DNA from: Desulfovibrionales bacterium
GTDB taxonomy: Bacteria; Desulfobacterota; QYQD01
Assembly (NCBI GenBank): GCA_028715605.1
Contig: JAQURM010000003.1
Location: forward strand, 1-64,000
Reading direction: 5' to 3'
Length of the DNA: 64,000 nucleotides
The notes under the pieces were generated by a model. The model was not told the DNA's origin. It saw only the letters and a program-made list of their open reading frames with translations, and made no database searches. Position numbers and translations under genes: made by a program. This document shows positions 34,574 through 42,066 of the stretch, piece after piece. Positions within the stretch are counted from its first letter, which is position 1. Each line of letters begins with the position of its first letter.

Positions 34574-35059
34574 ATGCAAACCTATAAGATTGAAATTGAC
34601 GAAAGGGTCTGGAATTACCTGAAGAGCAAGGCCGAGCCGTTTGAGGACACCCCAAATTCGGTATTAAACAGAATCCTCCTTGGAGGACAGCTGTCTGGCC
34701 TGCAAGAGGTAAATAGAAAGTCCACAATTAGTACTCCGCCAATTTTTCCCGATGGTGCTCCTAAGGCATTGGCACAGATACTTGAAGTCATTTACGAGGT
34801 GAAAAAATCGGGGCGGAATAGAAGGGAAGCGACTAACCTTGTCGCTCAAAGAAGAAATACAGCTCCTCAAACGGTCATTGACAAGTATTGCAGGCAACTT
34901 GGCAAGAGGGCTTATGAAATTGACCGGCTCTTAGAGGATCAGAAATTAGGGGAATTGAGGGCATTACTTGAAAAGAAATTTGTCAACCATCGGGAGGTAA
35001 TAAACTCCTTTTTCGCCTCTTTAAACGGCAGGAAAAACATGGAGGAGCATCATGCATAA
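34574..35059 (+). CDS. Small DNA-binding-like protein (SeqA-N/RHH-like) leading a hicBA operon
   Basis: A 161-aa protein. The N-terminal 40 residues (MQTYKIEIDERVWNYLKSKA, ETPNSVLNRIL-like) resemble the ribbon-helix-helix/SeqA N-terminal oligomerisation fold. The rest is helical and basic, with no family recognised. AAAGGAGGAG precedes the ATG. Its last 8 bases overlap the start of hicB, so the three genes are translationally coupled. The HicB here is too short to carry its own DNA-binding domain, so this protein may be the operon repressor. Confidence 0.6.
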   Translation: MQTYKIEIDERVWNYLKSKAEPFEDTPNSVLNRILLGGQLSGLQEVNRKSTISTPPIFPDGAPKALAQILEVIYEVKKSGRNRREATNLVAQRRNTAPQTVIDKYCRQLGKRAYEIDRLLEDQKLGELRALLEKKFVNHREVINSFFASLNGRKNMEEHHA

Positions 35060-35264
35060 TGAGTTTACAGCAATTATTGAAAAAGACGGAGATTGGTATA
35101 TTGCTTACTGCCCTGAGGTTCCTGGGGCAAATGGGCAAGGCAAAACAATTGAGGAATGCAAAGCAAGTTTGGCGGCGGCTATCTCACTCATACTGGAAGA
35201 TCGGCGTGAGGACGCCATGCGCGGATTACCAGAAGATGCAATTCGCGAGGTCGTCGCAGTCTGA
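35052..35264 (+). CDS. hicB: HicB-family antitoxin
   Basis: A 70-aa protein with the HicB partial RNase-H-like fold: FTAIIEKDGDWYIAYCPEVPG, then QGKTIEECKASLAAAISLIL. It neutralises HicA. It lacks the C-terminal ribbon-helix-helix or HTH extension of longer HicB proteins. The stop overlaps the hicA start (ATGA), the usual coupling for antitoxin-first modules. Confidence 0.88.
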   Translation: MHNEFTAIIEKDGDWYIAYCPEVPGANGQGKTIEECKASLAAAISLILEDRREDAMRGLPEDAIREVVAV

Positions 35265-35461
35265 TGAAGAGACAAGCCCTCCTACGGCATTTGCGTCGGT
35301 ATGGTTGCTTCCTCAAGAGAGAAGGGGGATCTCATTCGCTTTGGATGAACCCAGCGAATGGTTCTGTGGAGACGGTGCCGCGACACACTGAAATCTCCGA
35401 CAAGCTTGCCAGAAAAATATGCAAAGGACTCGGAATCGCTGATCTCCATAAAGAAGAGTAA
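35264..35461 (+). CDS. hicA: HicA-family mRNA interferase toxin
   Basis: A 65-aa dsRBD-like toxin. The catalytic His lies in REGGSHSLW near residue 23, the usual G-S-H motif, and the strand after it (NPANGSVETVPRHTEISDKLARKI) fits HicA. It cleaves mRNA when free. An attC-like hairpin starts 13 nt after the stop. The module appears intact. Confidence 0.88.
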   Translation: MKRQALLRHLRRYGCFLKREGGSHSLWMNPANGSVETVPRHTEISDKLARKICKGLGIADLHKEE

Positions 35462-35473
35462 CAAAAACCATGG

Positions 35474-35523
35474 CATAACAATAGGCTTCAGCGGATGGCT
35501 GATAGCCACCGCTGAGCCGTAGC
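35474..35523 (+). other. attC-like hairpin after hicA
   Basis: GGCATAACAATA leads into a long, nearly perfect hairpin. GGCTTCAGCGG (35484-35494) pairs with CCGCTGAGCC (35509-35518), leaving one T unpaired; after an unpaired A, TGGCT-GAT-AGCCA closes the loop. The layout (xTAAC, stem with extrahelical bases, short loop) is that of a short attC. The right GTTRRRY box is absent; a group II intron-like 5' end starts at 35524. Confidence 0.45.
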
Positions 35524-35716
35524 GTGTGTGCCGGGCATGGCACAGGACTATCGGGGTGAGAGTCCCCGATCCAGGTTTTAGCGGAGCCGAAGGCTAGGAA
35601 AAGGACAAGAGCCTGCCCCGGACATGATCCGGGAAACAGGAACCAGATTTGATCCGCCTGCGGCAAATGTTGTGGGATGGTGGGGAAGTCGTGAGGCTCC
35701 TCCCTATTCCGATTAT
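35524..35716 (+). mobile_element. Internally deleted group II intron-like element
   Basis: Starts GTGTGTGCCGGGCATGGCAC, then AGGACTATCGGGGTGAGAGT and CCCCGATCC, matching the conserved 5' region of bacterial group II introns. It ends GGGGAAGTCGTGAGGCTCCT, then CCCTATTCCGATTAT, like domain VI with its unpaired A and the 3' end. Only about 190 bases remain; the catalytic middle and any reverse transcriptase are gone, and I cannot identify domain V. About 70 bases of unannotated DNA follow before the next gene. Confidence 0.55.
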
Positions 35717-35784
35717 GCTCTTATTAATCATTATTGTCTTGCCTTGTGATGTATGTTTAAATAGTTCAGTGAAGGAGGCACACT

Positions 35785-36018
35785 ATGGCGACAACAAATG
35801 ACAGAGTTATTGAAGAAGCCCTATCCCTTCCGGCAAACGTCCGTCTAAGCTTGGTTGAGAAGCTTCTGACGAGCCTCAACCTTCCAATCGATGAGGAAAT
35901 AGATCGCCTTTGGGCAGAAGAAGCGGAACGTCGCGTGTCACAAATTGAGGAAGGCAAGGCTAAACTGGTCCCCGGTGAGGAAGTCTTCTCCAAGATTCGA
36001 GCGAAGCACGGAAAATGA
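35785..36018 (+). CDS. Addiction-module antitoxin (Unstab_antitox family), no toxin adjacent
   Basis: A 77-aa protein of the putative addiction-module component family (TIGR02574-like). ALSLPANVRLSLVEKLLTSL, then DEEIDRLWAEEAERR, is the diagnostic layout. AAGGAGG precedes the ATG. The usual partner, a RelE/ParE toxin just downstream, is missing; the next gene is another antitoxin-like protein. It may act as a solitary anti-addiction factor. Confidence 0.78.
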   Translation: MATTNDRVIEEALSLPANVRLSLVEKLLTSLNLPIDEEIDRLWAEEAERRVSQIEEGKAKLVPGEEVFSKIRAKHGK

Positions 36019-36049
36019 GATTCTATTTCCACTGAGGAGGAACATTTGT

Positions 36050-36250
36050 ATGAGCAAGGTCGAGAACATAGAAAGTGAGATCCGAAAACTATCTTCATCT
36101 GAACTTGCAAGGTTTCGCAAATGGTTTGTGCAATTCGATGCTGAGGCTTGGGACCGGCAAATTGAAGAAGATGCAAAGGCTGGGAAGCTGGATGCTCTTG
36201 CCGATAAGGCACTGAAGGCTTTCGAGTCAGGCGAGTGTACCGAAGTTTGA
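36050..36250 (+). CDS. Antitoxin-like small protein, 66 aa
   Basis: The sequence IESEIRKLSSSELARFRKWF, then FDAEAWDRQIEEDAKAGKLD, is typical of small proteins that pair with RelE/ParE-family toxins. GAGGAGGAACATTT precedes the ATG at 36050, which I prefer over the longer open frame overlapping the previous gene. No toxin follows; mazE starts 71 nt downstream behind its own promoter. Likely the second orphan antitoxin of the island. Confidence 0.72.
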   Translation: MSKVENIESEIRKLSSSELARFRKWFVQFDAEAWDRQIEEDAKAGKLDALADKALKAFESGECTEV

Positions 36251-36263
36251 GGCACTTTTTAAA

Positions 36264-36299
36264 TTGACATTCTCCCATCGCAGATATACATTGTATATC
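36264..36299 (+). promoter_or_regulatory. mazEF promoter with palindromic operator
   Basis: TTGACA at 36264-36269 and TACATT at 36287-36292 (17-bp spacer) form a promoter. The perfect palindrome GATATAC-ATT-GTATATC (36283-36299) covers the -10 region. MazE-type antitoxins repress their own operons through such palindromes, so this is probably the autoregulatory site. Confidence 0.75.
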
Positions 36300-36321
36300 A
36301 TATATGTAAGGGGATATAACT

Positions 36322-36573
36322 ATGCAAGATAATATGGAGTTACAAATTGGGAAATGGGGTAATTCGCTTGGCATTCGACTTCCAAAACATGTATTAGAAT
36401 CACTCCATCTGGGTGTAAAGGATCGGGTAAGTTGCTCATTAGAGGATGGAAAATTGATTTTAAAGCCACTGTCTCACCAAAAGAAATACACATTAGAAGA
36501 GTTGCTCGCCCAGGTACAAGAACCCGGCAAGGAAGTTTCATGGGGCAAACCTGAAGGAGAGGAAGTTTGGTAG
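36322..36573 (+). CDS. mazE: MazE-like antitoxin (AbrB/SpoVT fold)
   Basis: An 83-aa protein with the swapped-hairpin AbrB domain at the N-terminus: LQIGKWGNSLGIRLPKHVLE near residue 7. Its acidic C-terminal tail (EEVW at the end) is the part that binds and blocks the toxin. Its stop overlaps the start of mazF. Regulation is through the palindromic operator just upstream. Confidence 0.88.
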   Translation: MQDNMELQIGKWGNSLGIRLPKHVLESLHLGVKDRVSCSLEDGKLILKPLSHQKKYTLEELLAQVQEPGKEVSWGKPEGEEVW

Positions 36574-36902
36574 GCTATATCCCAAAACGCGGAGATTTTA
36601 TTCGCCTTAATTTTGACCCACAAGCCGGACATGAACAGAAGGGAAGCAGGCCGGCTTTAGTCGTAAGTCATAGCGCTTTTAATAAAAAGATGGGGTTCAT
36701 TTTTGTTTGTCCCATCAGCAACACAGAACGTAAAAATCCATTTTATGTAGCCATACCCGAAGGTAAAAAAATTACAGGGGTGATCATGGCAGATCAGTTG
36801 CGTTCGCTTAATTACGGGGCCAGAAATGCGGCCTACATTGGCAAATGCCCGGAAGAACTACTCCAGGAAGTATTAATGCGTATAGACCCTATAATGTTCT
36901 AA
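36567..36902 (+). CDS. mazF: MazF-like endoribonuclease toxin
   Basis: A 111-aa protein of the MazF/PemK fold: YIPKRGDFIRLNFDPQAGHE, then KGSRPALVVS near residue 26 with the catalytic-type Arg, and FVCPISNT near 47 with the conserved Thr. It cuts mRNA at short motifs when free. The start codon appears to be a TTG at 36567 overlapping the mazE stop, keeping the toxin weakly translated. Complete and probably active. Confidence 0.88.
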   Translation: MVGYIPKRGDFIRLNFDPQAGHEQKGSRPALVVSHSAFNKKMGFIFVCPISNTERKNPFYVAIPEGKKITGVIMADQLRSLNYGARNAAYIGKCPEELLQEVLMRIDPIMF

Positions 36903-36919
36903 TCTCCCTCACGTAATCC

Positions 36920-38503
36920 TCATAGAGATAACGCGCGGCGTATATCTTCCGGGCAGGACTGGAGGATATGGGCCGTGGCCTTAGCCACGGTCTGGCTTGT
37001 ATCTACTCGAAGAAGGCGGCCGGACGGTATCTCCTCCGGTCGATCAAAGGTCTCCACCTGTTTCAGGTATATCTCCCAGCGGCCGTCTGAGACGGCCTTC
37101 TTGTTTTTTCTGCGTCTTTCCAGCCGGGCCTTAGTTTCTTCCTCCGGGCAGTGGCAATAGACAAAGCAGTAGGGGACATCCAGTTCTTCAGCCATCCAGA
37201 TCAGGGCCGTCCTTTCGTCCCGGTCCTTGTATGAGGCGTCGAGGATGACGGATTCCCCCATCTCCAGCCGGGCCGCCGCCTCTTCGCGCAATCTGGCATA
37301 GGTCGAGCGGGAAAAGTCCGGGCTGTAAATGCCCTGTCCGAAGGGCTCCGGCCTTCTTTCTGTGGGCGCGAGGCCGGCCATTTTTTTCCTGATCTCATCA
37401 GAATTAAGGGGCGCGATGGCTAGCTTTTCACCAATAACCCTGGCCTGGGTGCTCTTCCCGCCGGCAATAAGGCCAAAGAATACCAGGAGAACCGGCTTCC
37501 TTTTTCCGCCGGCATAGCGGTAGGCAAGGCCAAAGTATTTTCGGGCCGTGGACAGAGAGCGGCTCCGGTCTTCTTCGCTGATTTCCTTGCTGTCCGCCGA
37601 GAAGGAGTGGATTTTGCCGCGCACATAGGCCCGGTAACATTTGTAGAAATCCAGTAGGTCTATAAGCGAGCGATCGCCGGAGAGTTCCACAAAGCGATCG
37701 ATAAGATATCCGGAGAGGGCGCCCAACCGGTGAAAATCCAGGTCCATGGCCAGGAAGGCTATATCACAGGCCACGTCTCCATAGCGGAAACGCTCGTTGA
37801 ACTCTATGCAGTCGTAAATATAGACATCATCAGCTATACAGATGTTGGCCGAATAGAGATCCCCGTGCCCGTCCCGGATTTTTCCTGATTTTATACGTTC
37901 CTGAAAGAGATCAGCCTTTTTTTCAAAGAAGGAGAGGCTATATGCCTTAATGGTTTCAAAACGCTTCCTGGTGAGGGCGCGGCCGATGTAGCCTTCGGTC
38001 TGGGCAAAGTTTTCCTCGATATTGAAACGTACCTGCGGGATTTCGCCATAGAAGTCTATCTCCGGGCCGGTGGCGGCCTGTGCGTAGAAGGGGACGAGTT
38101 TTTGCACGATGCGGTCGATGACCCCTTGATCTACTTTGTCATCCTTTATCAGGACGTCCATCATCCGGTCCTGGGGCATCTGCCGCATCTTTACCGCGTA
38201 TTCAATGACTTCTCCCGGACCGTTTATAAAAAAGCCTTTTCCGTCTGTAGTCACCGGTTCCACCCCGAGATATATCTCCGGCGAGAGCCTTTTATTGAGG
38301 ACTACCTCCCGCTCACAAAAGTGTTTGCGTTTTTCGAGGGTGGTAAAATCGAGAAAACCGAAGTTAACAGGTTTTTTTATCTTATAAACAAAGTCACCGG
38401 TAATAAATACGTAGGAGATATGGGTCTGGACAAGTTTTATCTCGGCTACCGGGTGGGGATATGCCCCTGGCCCTAACAGGCCCTTTACAAAGTCAGGCAA
38501 CAT
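36920..38503 (-). CDS. Aminoglycoside-phosphotransferase-like / P-loop kinase fusion protein
   Basis: A 527-aa two-domain protein. The N-terminal 330 residues are APH/kinase-like: FVYKIKKPVNFGFLDF, and a catalytic loop HGDLYSANIC with DCIEFNERFRYGDVACDIA. The C-terminal part has a P-loop, LIAGGKSTQARVIGEKL near residue 350, and an adenylate/gluconate-kinase-like body. This fusion is widespread and has no settled substrate; it is annotated as AAA/ATP-binding protein in many genomes. It marks the right border of the accessory island. Confidence 0.82.
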   Translation of the reverse strand: MLPDFVKGLLGPGAYPHPVAEIKLVQTHISYVFITGDFVYKIKKPVNFGFLDFTTLEKRKHFCEREVVLNKRLSPEIYLGVEPVTTDGKGFFINGPGEVIEYAVKMRQMPQDRMMDVLIKDDKVDQGVIDRIVQKLVPFYAQAATGPEIDFYGEIPQVRFNIEENFAQTEGYIGRALTRKRFETIKAYSLSFFEKKADLFQERIKSGKIRDGHGDLYSANICIADDVYIYDCIEFNERFRYGDVACDIAFLAMDLDFHRLGALSGYLIDRFVELSGDRSLIDLLDFYKCYRAYVRGKIHSFSADSKEISEEDRSRSLSTARKYFGLAYRYAGGKRKPVLLVFFGLIAGGKSTQARVIGEKLAIAPLNSDEIRKKMAGLAPTERRPEPFGQGIYSPDFSRSTYARLREEAAARLEMGESVILDASYKDRDERTALIWMAEELDVPYCFVYCHCPEEETKARLERRRKNKKAVSDGRWEIYLKQVETFDRPEEIPSGRLLRVDTSQTVAKATAHILQSCPEDIRRALSL

Positions 38504-38656
38504 GCGGAACCTCTGATAGCAGATAAGATGACTCTTGTTATCAGCTTATGGACGAGGTGTCAAGGTATCGGTGTTTATTTTTGATAATACTGGACATCTG
38601 ATAAGGAGTTTTGATATGCTCTCTCAGGTAGGTAATAATCCTTTGTAGGTATTGAG

Positions 38657-40015
38657 ATGAGCAGGCGCTTAGCATATCTTTTTTTGTTGGTTATAGTGTT
38701 CTTAGCCTTTTTTGCCTCATCCGGCGCGGAAGAAGGGACAAGGATAACCCTGCTCTTAACCGGACAGACCCGTGGGGCATTGGAGCCTTGCGGCTGAGGC
38801 GAAAACCGGGCTGGCGGTCTGGCCAGAAGGGCTACAATAATCAAGGACGTTCTTAAGGAGAATCCTCAGGCCCTGTTAATCGAGGGGAGCGGCGCTTTTC
38901 ATGGCGCAGGCCCGACGGATCTGGTAAGGACTGAGGTTTATCTAAAGACCCTGGAGAAGATGGGCTATCACGCCATTGCCCTGGGCGGCGACGCCTTCAA
39001 CTTCGGGACTGACTTTATCCGGAAGCAGATTAAGAGCTTAAACATTCCTTTCCTTTCGGCCAACGTCCATAGGGGTGAGGCTAAAGAGCTTCTGGGGAGG
39101 CCATATCTAATCAAGGAACTGGGCCCGGTCAAACTTGGAATCCTGGCCCTGACCGCGCCGCCGCTCAACCGCGATCAAATTCAGGCTGAGGGGTTCGGGC
39201 TTGAAGTATCTGATCCTTTAGCCGGTATCAAAAAATATCTGCCTGCCGTCAAAAGGGAGACTAACCTGGTTGTGGTCTTAAGCGATCTTCCGGAAGAAGA
39301 AAACAGATCACTCGCCGCTGAATTTGGCGACGTCCAGGTTATCCTGGCGGCCAGAGGCAATATCCCTGTAGAAAATGTCAACCATGCCGTCATCGTCTCT
39401 CCCGGCCAGAAGTATCTGGCCAGACTGGATTTATGGGTGGACCATTATGGACGGCTTCTAAGGCATGACTTTAAGTGGATATACCTTTCGATGGATATTC
39501 TCCCTGACCCGGAAGTAGAGCAATTTATTTCACAGGCTTATGGCGCAGCGTTTAAGGATCGGGCAGCGCAGGCCGGGGCAAGGCGGAAGTTTTCTGACCA
39601 GGCGCTGGAGCAGGACAGGGATAACGGCTACGTGGGGGCGGAGGGCTGCCGAAGTTGCCATGCGACTGAATACCGGGCCTGGAAAGGCACCAGGCATTCC
39701 CGGTCCTTCGATACCTTGAGAGATGTCCGGAGGCATTTTTATCCTGATTGTGTTTCGTGTCATACCACGGGTTTTGGTTATCCTACCGGCTTTCAGATGG
39801 GTCAAACTACGGGTGGCCGACTGGCCGGTGTGGAGTGCGAGGTATGCCACGGCCCGGGCCGGAAACATACCTTCTATCCTGAAACATCTCGGTTGAGACG
39901 TACTGTCCCTGCTTCCATCTGTCTCGCATGCCATGACAAGGAGAGAAATCCGGACTTCGAGGGGCAAAAGGAAGTATTGTTTAACCGGATAAGCCATAAG
40001 GCATTAACTCGGTAA
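38657..40015 (+). CDS. Tetrahaem cytochrome c / metallophosphatase-like selenoprotein candidate
   Basis: A single 453-codon frame with one in-frame UGA at codon 47 (38795-38797). A signal peptide (MSRRLAYLFLLVIVF) is followed by a 5'-nucleotidase-like domain that begins TGQTRGALEPCG-UGA-GENRAGGLARRA. In the homologues I recall this segment reads EPCGC, so UGA replaces a conserved Cys. The same frame runs on to four CxxCH haem sites: CRSCH (residue 331), CVSCH (365), CEVCH (394) and CLACH (422). The UGA is followed by a SECIS-like hairpin. Without Sec, the visible frame would begin at 38960 without a signal peptide. Probably periplasmic, electron transfer. Confidence 0.82.
38798..38826 (+). 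promoter_or_regulatory. Putative bacterial SECIS element
   Basis: After the UGA there are 13 bases, then CTGGC-GGTCTG-GCCAG (38811-38826): a 5-bp stem with a GGUCUG loop. The GGUCU begins 18 nt after the UGA, the same distance and loop sequence as in the E. coli fdhF SECIS, where GGUCU in the apical loop is bound by SelB. Seen directly in the sequence; function inferred. Confidence 0.75.
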
Positions 40016-40055
40016 GGACAGATTTTGCATCTTCTTCGCTTGCTTGGTAGCGGCC

Positions 40056-41159
40056 TTATTGAGATTGGCCAGCCGGCGAAGAGGAAAAACAGCGTTTAAA
40101 TGATATGGCCAGGATGGCTGTAAAGGCCAGGACGAAAAGGCCATTGGCCATAAAGGAAAAACTGTACCCCCACCTGTTGTTTAGAAGACCGGCTACTACT
40201 GCTCCGGAAAACATGGCGGCCGTCCGCACCACATAGAGCAGTCCTGAATTTCCCCCGAGGCGCGCCCCCGGGAAGTAGAGCGCAGTCAGGACCCCTATGC
40301 CTAAAATGGCTATGGCGTCACCCGTGGTGTGGAATATCCTGGTTATAAGAAGACCCCCGAACGACCGCGCATTCCCGGTCAGGAATTGAAAGGCGCCGGA
40401 CATTACAAGGCCGGCAAAGAGGAAATGGATAATCCTCTGCTTACGATCCATAAAGTATCCGATCCATGGGGCCAAAAAGGCCATCCAGAGGCCGATACCG
40501 GCAAACATATAGCCGATGTTTCTGGGCGCAAATCCCAGTTTCCCTTTCATTAAAAGTGTAAAGGAAGTTTGCTCTACGCCAAAGTGGGTGGCCAGGACAA
40601 ATATCCCCAGTATCAAGAGGAGTCTTCCCGGTTTTTTCAGGTCAGCCCGGTATTCCTCAAAGCTAAACCTGATCGGGGCAGAATCCCTGAGAAATAAAGT
40701 AAGCGCGATAAGCGCCAGGGAGCATGCCCAAGCCGTAGCAATTAAAGACTTTGGTGGATAGTAAGAAGTGATCAATCCTCCTATAAGCGGTCCAAAGGCA
40801 TATCCCAGGTAACCGCCCACGTGGTAGAGGGCCACCTGCCGGCTTAAACTATTGCGCGTGATGACCTTGAGATAAAGAGACGAAAGTACAATAAAGAGGG
40901 CGGAGGCGCCGGCGCCTCCGATAGCGACAGAGAGCAGGAGCCAATAAAAGTTCCGGGAGAGGAGGAGGAAGAAGAAGTACAGACTCAGGCAACACGTACC
41001 GGCAATGACGGTTTTTTGGGGAGAAAAGTAATCGGAAAAGACTCCCATGGGGAGCATAAGCAGCATGGAGGCCATGGAGAATGTGCCGATTATTATGCCG
41101 ATACGGCCATCGGTCAGGCCGTATTCTTTCAGGAGAAGGGGCAGAAATGCGAAAACCAT
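40056..41159 (-). CDS. MFS transporter, start codon uncertain
   Basis: At least 367 aa with about 11-12 membrane segments. The motif-A-like loop GVFSDYFSPQK follows the second segment, and family style resembles sugar/nucleoside-type MFS permeases (FLPLLLKEYGLTDGRIG). The reading frame stays open upstream through FFAANTLFYFCHW, which looks like the true first helix, back to 41228. There an ATC follows AAGGAG at good spacing, but no ATG, GTG or TTG exists. So either the ATG at 41159 gives a shortened first helix or a rare AUC start is used. The gene follows the SAM hydrolase-type gene. Confidence 0.75.
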   Translation of the reverse strand: MVFAFLPLLLKEYGLTDGRIGIIIGTFSMASMLLMLPMGVFSDYFSPQKTVIAGTCCLSLYFFFLLLSRNFYWLLLSVAIGGAGASALFIVLSSLYLKVITRNSLSRQVALYHVGGYLGYAFGPLIGGLITSYYPPKSLIATAWACSLALIALTLFLRDSAPIRFSFEEYRADLKKPGRLLLILGIFVLATHFGVEQTSFTLLMKGKLGFAPRNIGYMFAGIGLWMAFLAPWIGYFMDRKQRIIHFLFAGLVMSGAFQFLTGNARSFGGLLITRIFHTTGDAIAILGIGVLTALYFPGARLGGNSGLLYVVRTAAMFSGAVVAGLLNNRWGYSFSFMANGLFVLAFTAILAISFKRCFSSSPAGQSQ

Positions 41160-41217
41160 CCAGTGACAAAAATAAAATAGGGTGTTGGCCGCAAAGAAGA
41201 CACTGGTGGTTTTTCTA

Positions 41218-42066
41218 TCAAGAGCGATTTTCTGTTGTCTCCTTAAGATTCTTTTCTATGGTTACGGTTACCGCGGCCCCTGTGCCCATTTTCAGCCTCC
41301 CGGCTGCGCTGCCGGAGACCTCGGCAATTTCCAGAAGGCCGCTGCTTCCGAACAAGGCTATTATACCATGCTCTGCGGCCCCGGCATACGTCTTCTGGAG
41401 GAATTTTAAAGAAATGCCGCCGGCCTTAATCACAAAGGGTCTTCCCTGGATGTGTTTCTTAAATTCTTTTTCTGATATGTTGGTAATAAGGTTTCCAAAG
41501 CGGTCTATCCAGACCACTTCTCCGTAGAGCGTCCTCCCATCGAATTCAGGCCTTGTGGCGCTAAAGATAACCGGGTCTGTAATGCGTTCACCCAACTCCT
41601 CAGGCGGCGTGCCGCAGGCCAGGTGTCCGGCTACCGGCGCGAAGATATCGCGACCGTGAAACGTGGCGGAGATTTTGTCTAAAAAGTATTTTTTCTGATT
41701 TAATACATATACATCAAAAGGCTTCCCTGATTGGTATAGCAGGCTGAAGAGCCCGTTGTCCGGGCCGATAAAGAAACGGCCGGCGCAGGCGACCAGGATA
41801 GGCCGGCGGGTAGCGCCCACCCCTGGATCAACTACGGCCACGTGGATGCTCCCTTTCGGGAAGTAATTATAGGAAGCGGATATCTGCCACGCTGCCGCCT
41901 TTATATCCTGCGGGGGAATTTCATGCGTCAGGTCGATGAGCCGGACATCCGGGCAGATGGAGAGAATAACCCCCTTCATGACGCCGGCATAGATGTCCCG
42001 GGTGCCGAAGTCGGTAAGGAGCGTAATGATTCTGGTTGCACGCATGGATTTCAGGCTGTTTATCAA
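41218..42066 (-). CDS. SAM hydroxide adenosyltransferase (DUF62 family)
   Basis: A 282-aa enzyme that splits S-adenosylmethionine into adenosine and methionine using water-derived hydroxide. Diagnostic pieces are ITLLTDFGTRDIYAGVMKG near residue 14, DLTHEIPPQDI near 45, VAVVDPGVG near 77 and FIGPDNGLFS near 98. The start is a TTG at 42066 overlapping the regulator stop, or the ATG at 42045. It may form an operon with the upstream regulator and downstream MFS gene. Confidence 0.88.
   Translation of the reverse strand: MINSLKSMRATRIITLLTDFGTRDIYAGVMKGVILSICPDVRLIDLTHEIPPQDIKAAAWQISASYNYFPKGSIHVAVVDPGVGATRRPILVACAGRFFIGPDNGLFSLLYQSGKPFDVYVLNQKKYFLDKISATFHGRDIFAPVAGHLACGTPPEELGERITDPVIFSATRPEFDGRTLYGEVVWIDRFGNLITNISEKEFKKHIQGRPFVIKAGGISLKFLQKTYAGAAEHGIIALFGSSGLLEIAEVSGSAAGRLKMGTGAAVTVTIEKNLKETTENRS

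Noticed and set aside
35264-35666. Minus-strand frames across hicA and the intron-like element
   Set aside because: Antisense to a clear HicA and continuing into structured RNA-like sequence; composition does not look coding.
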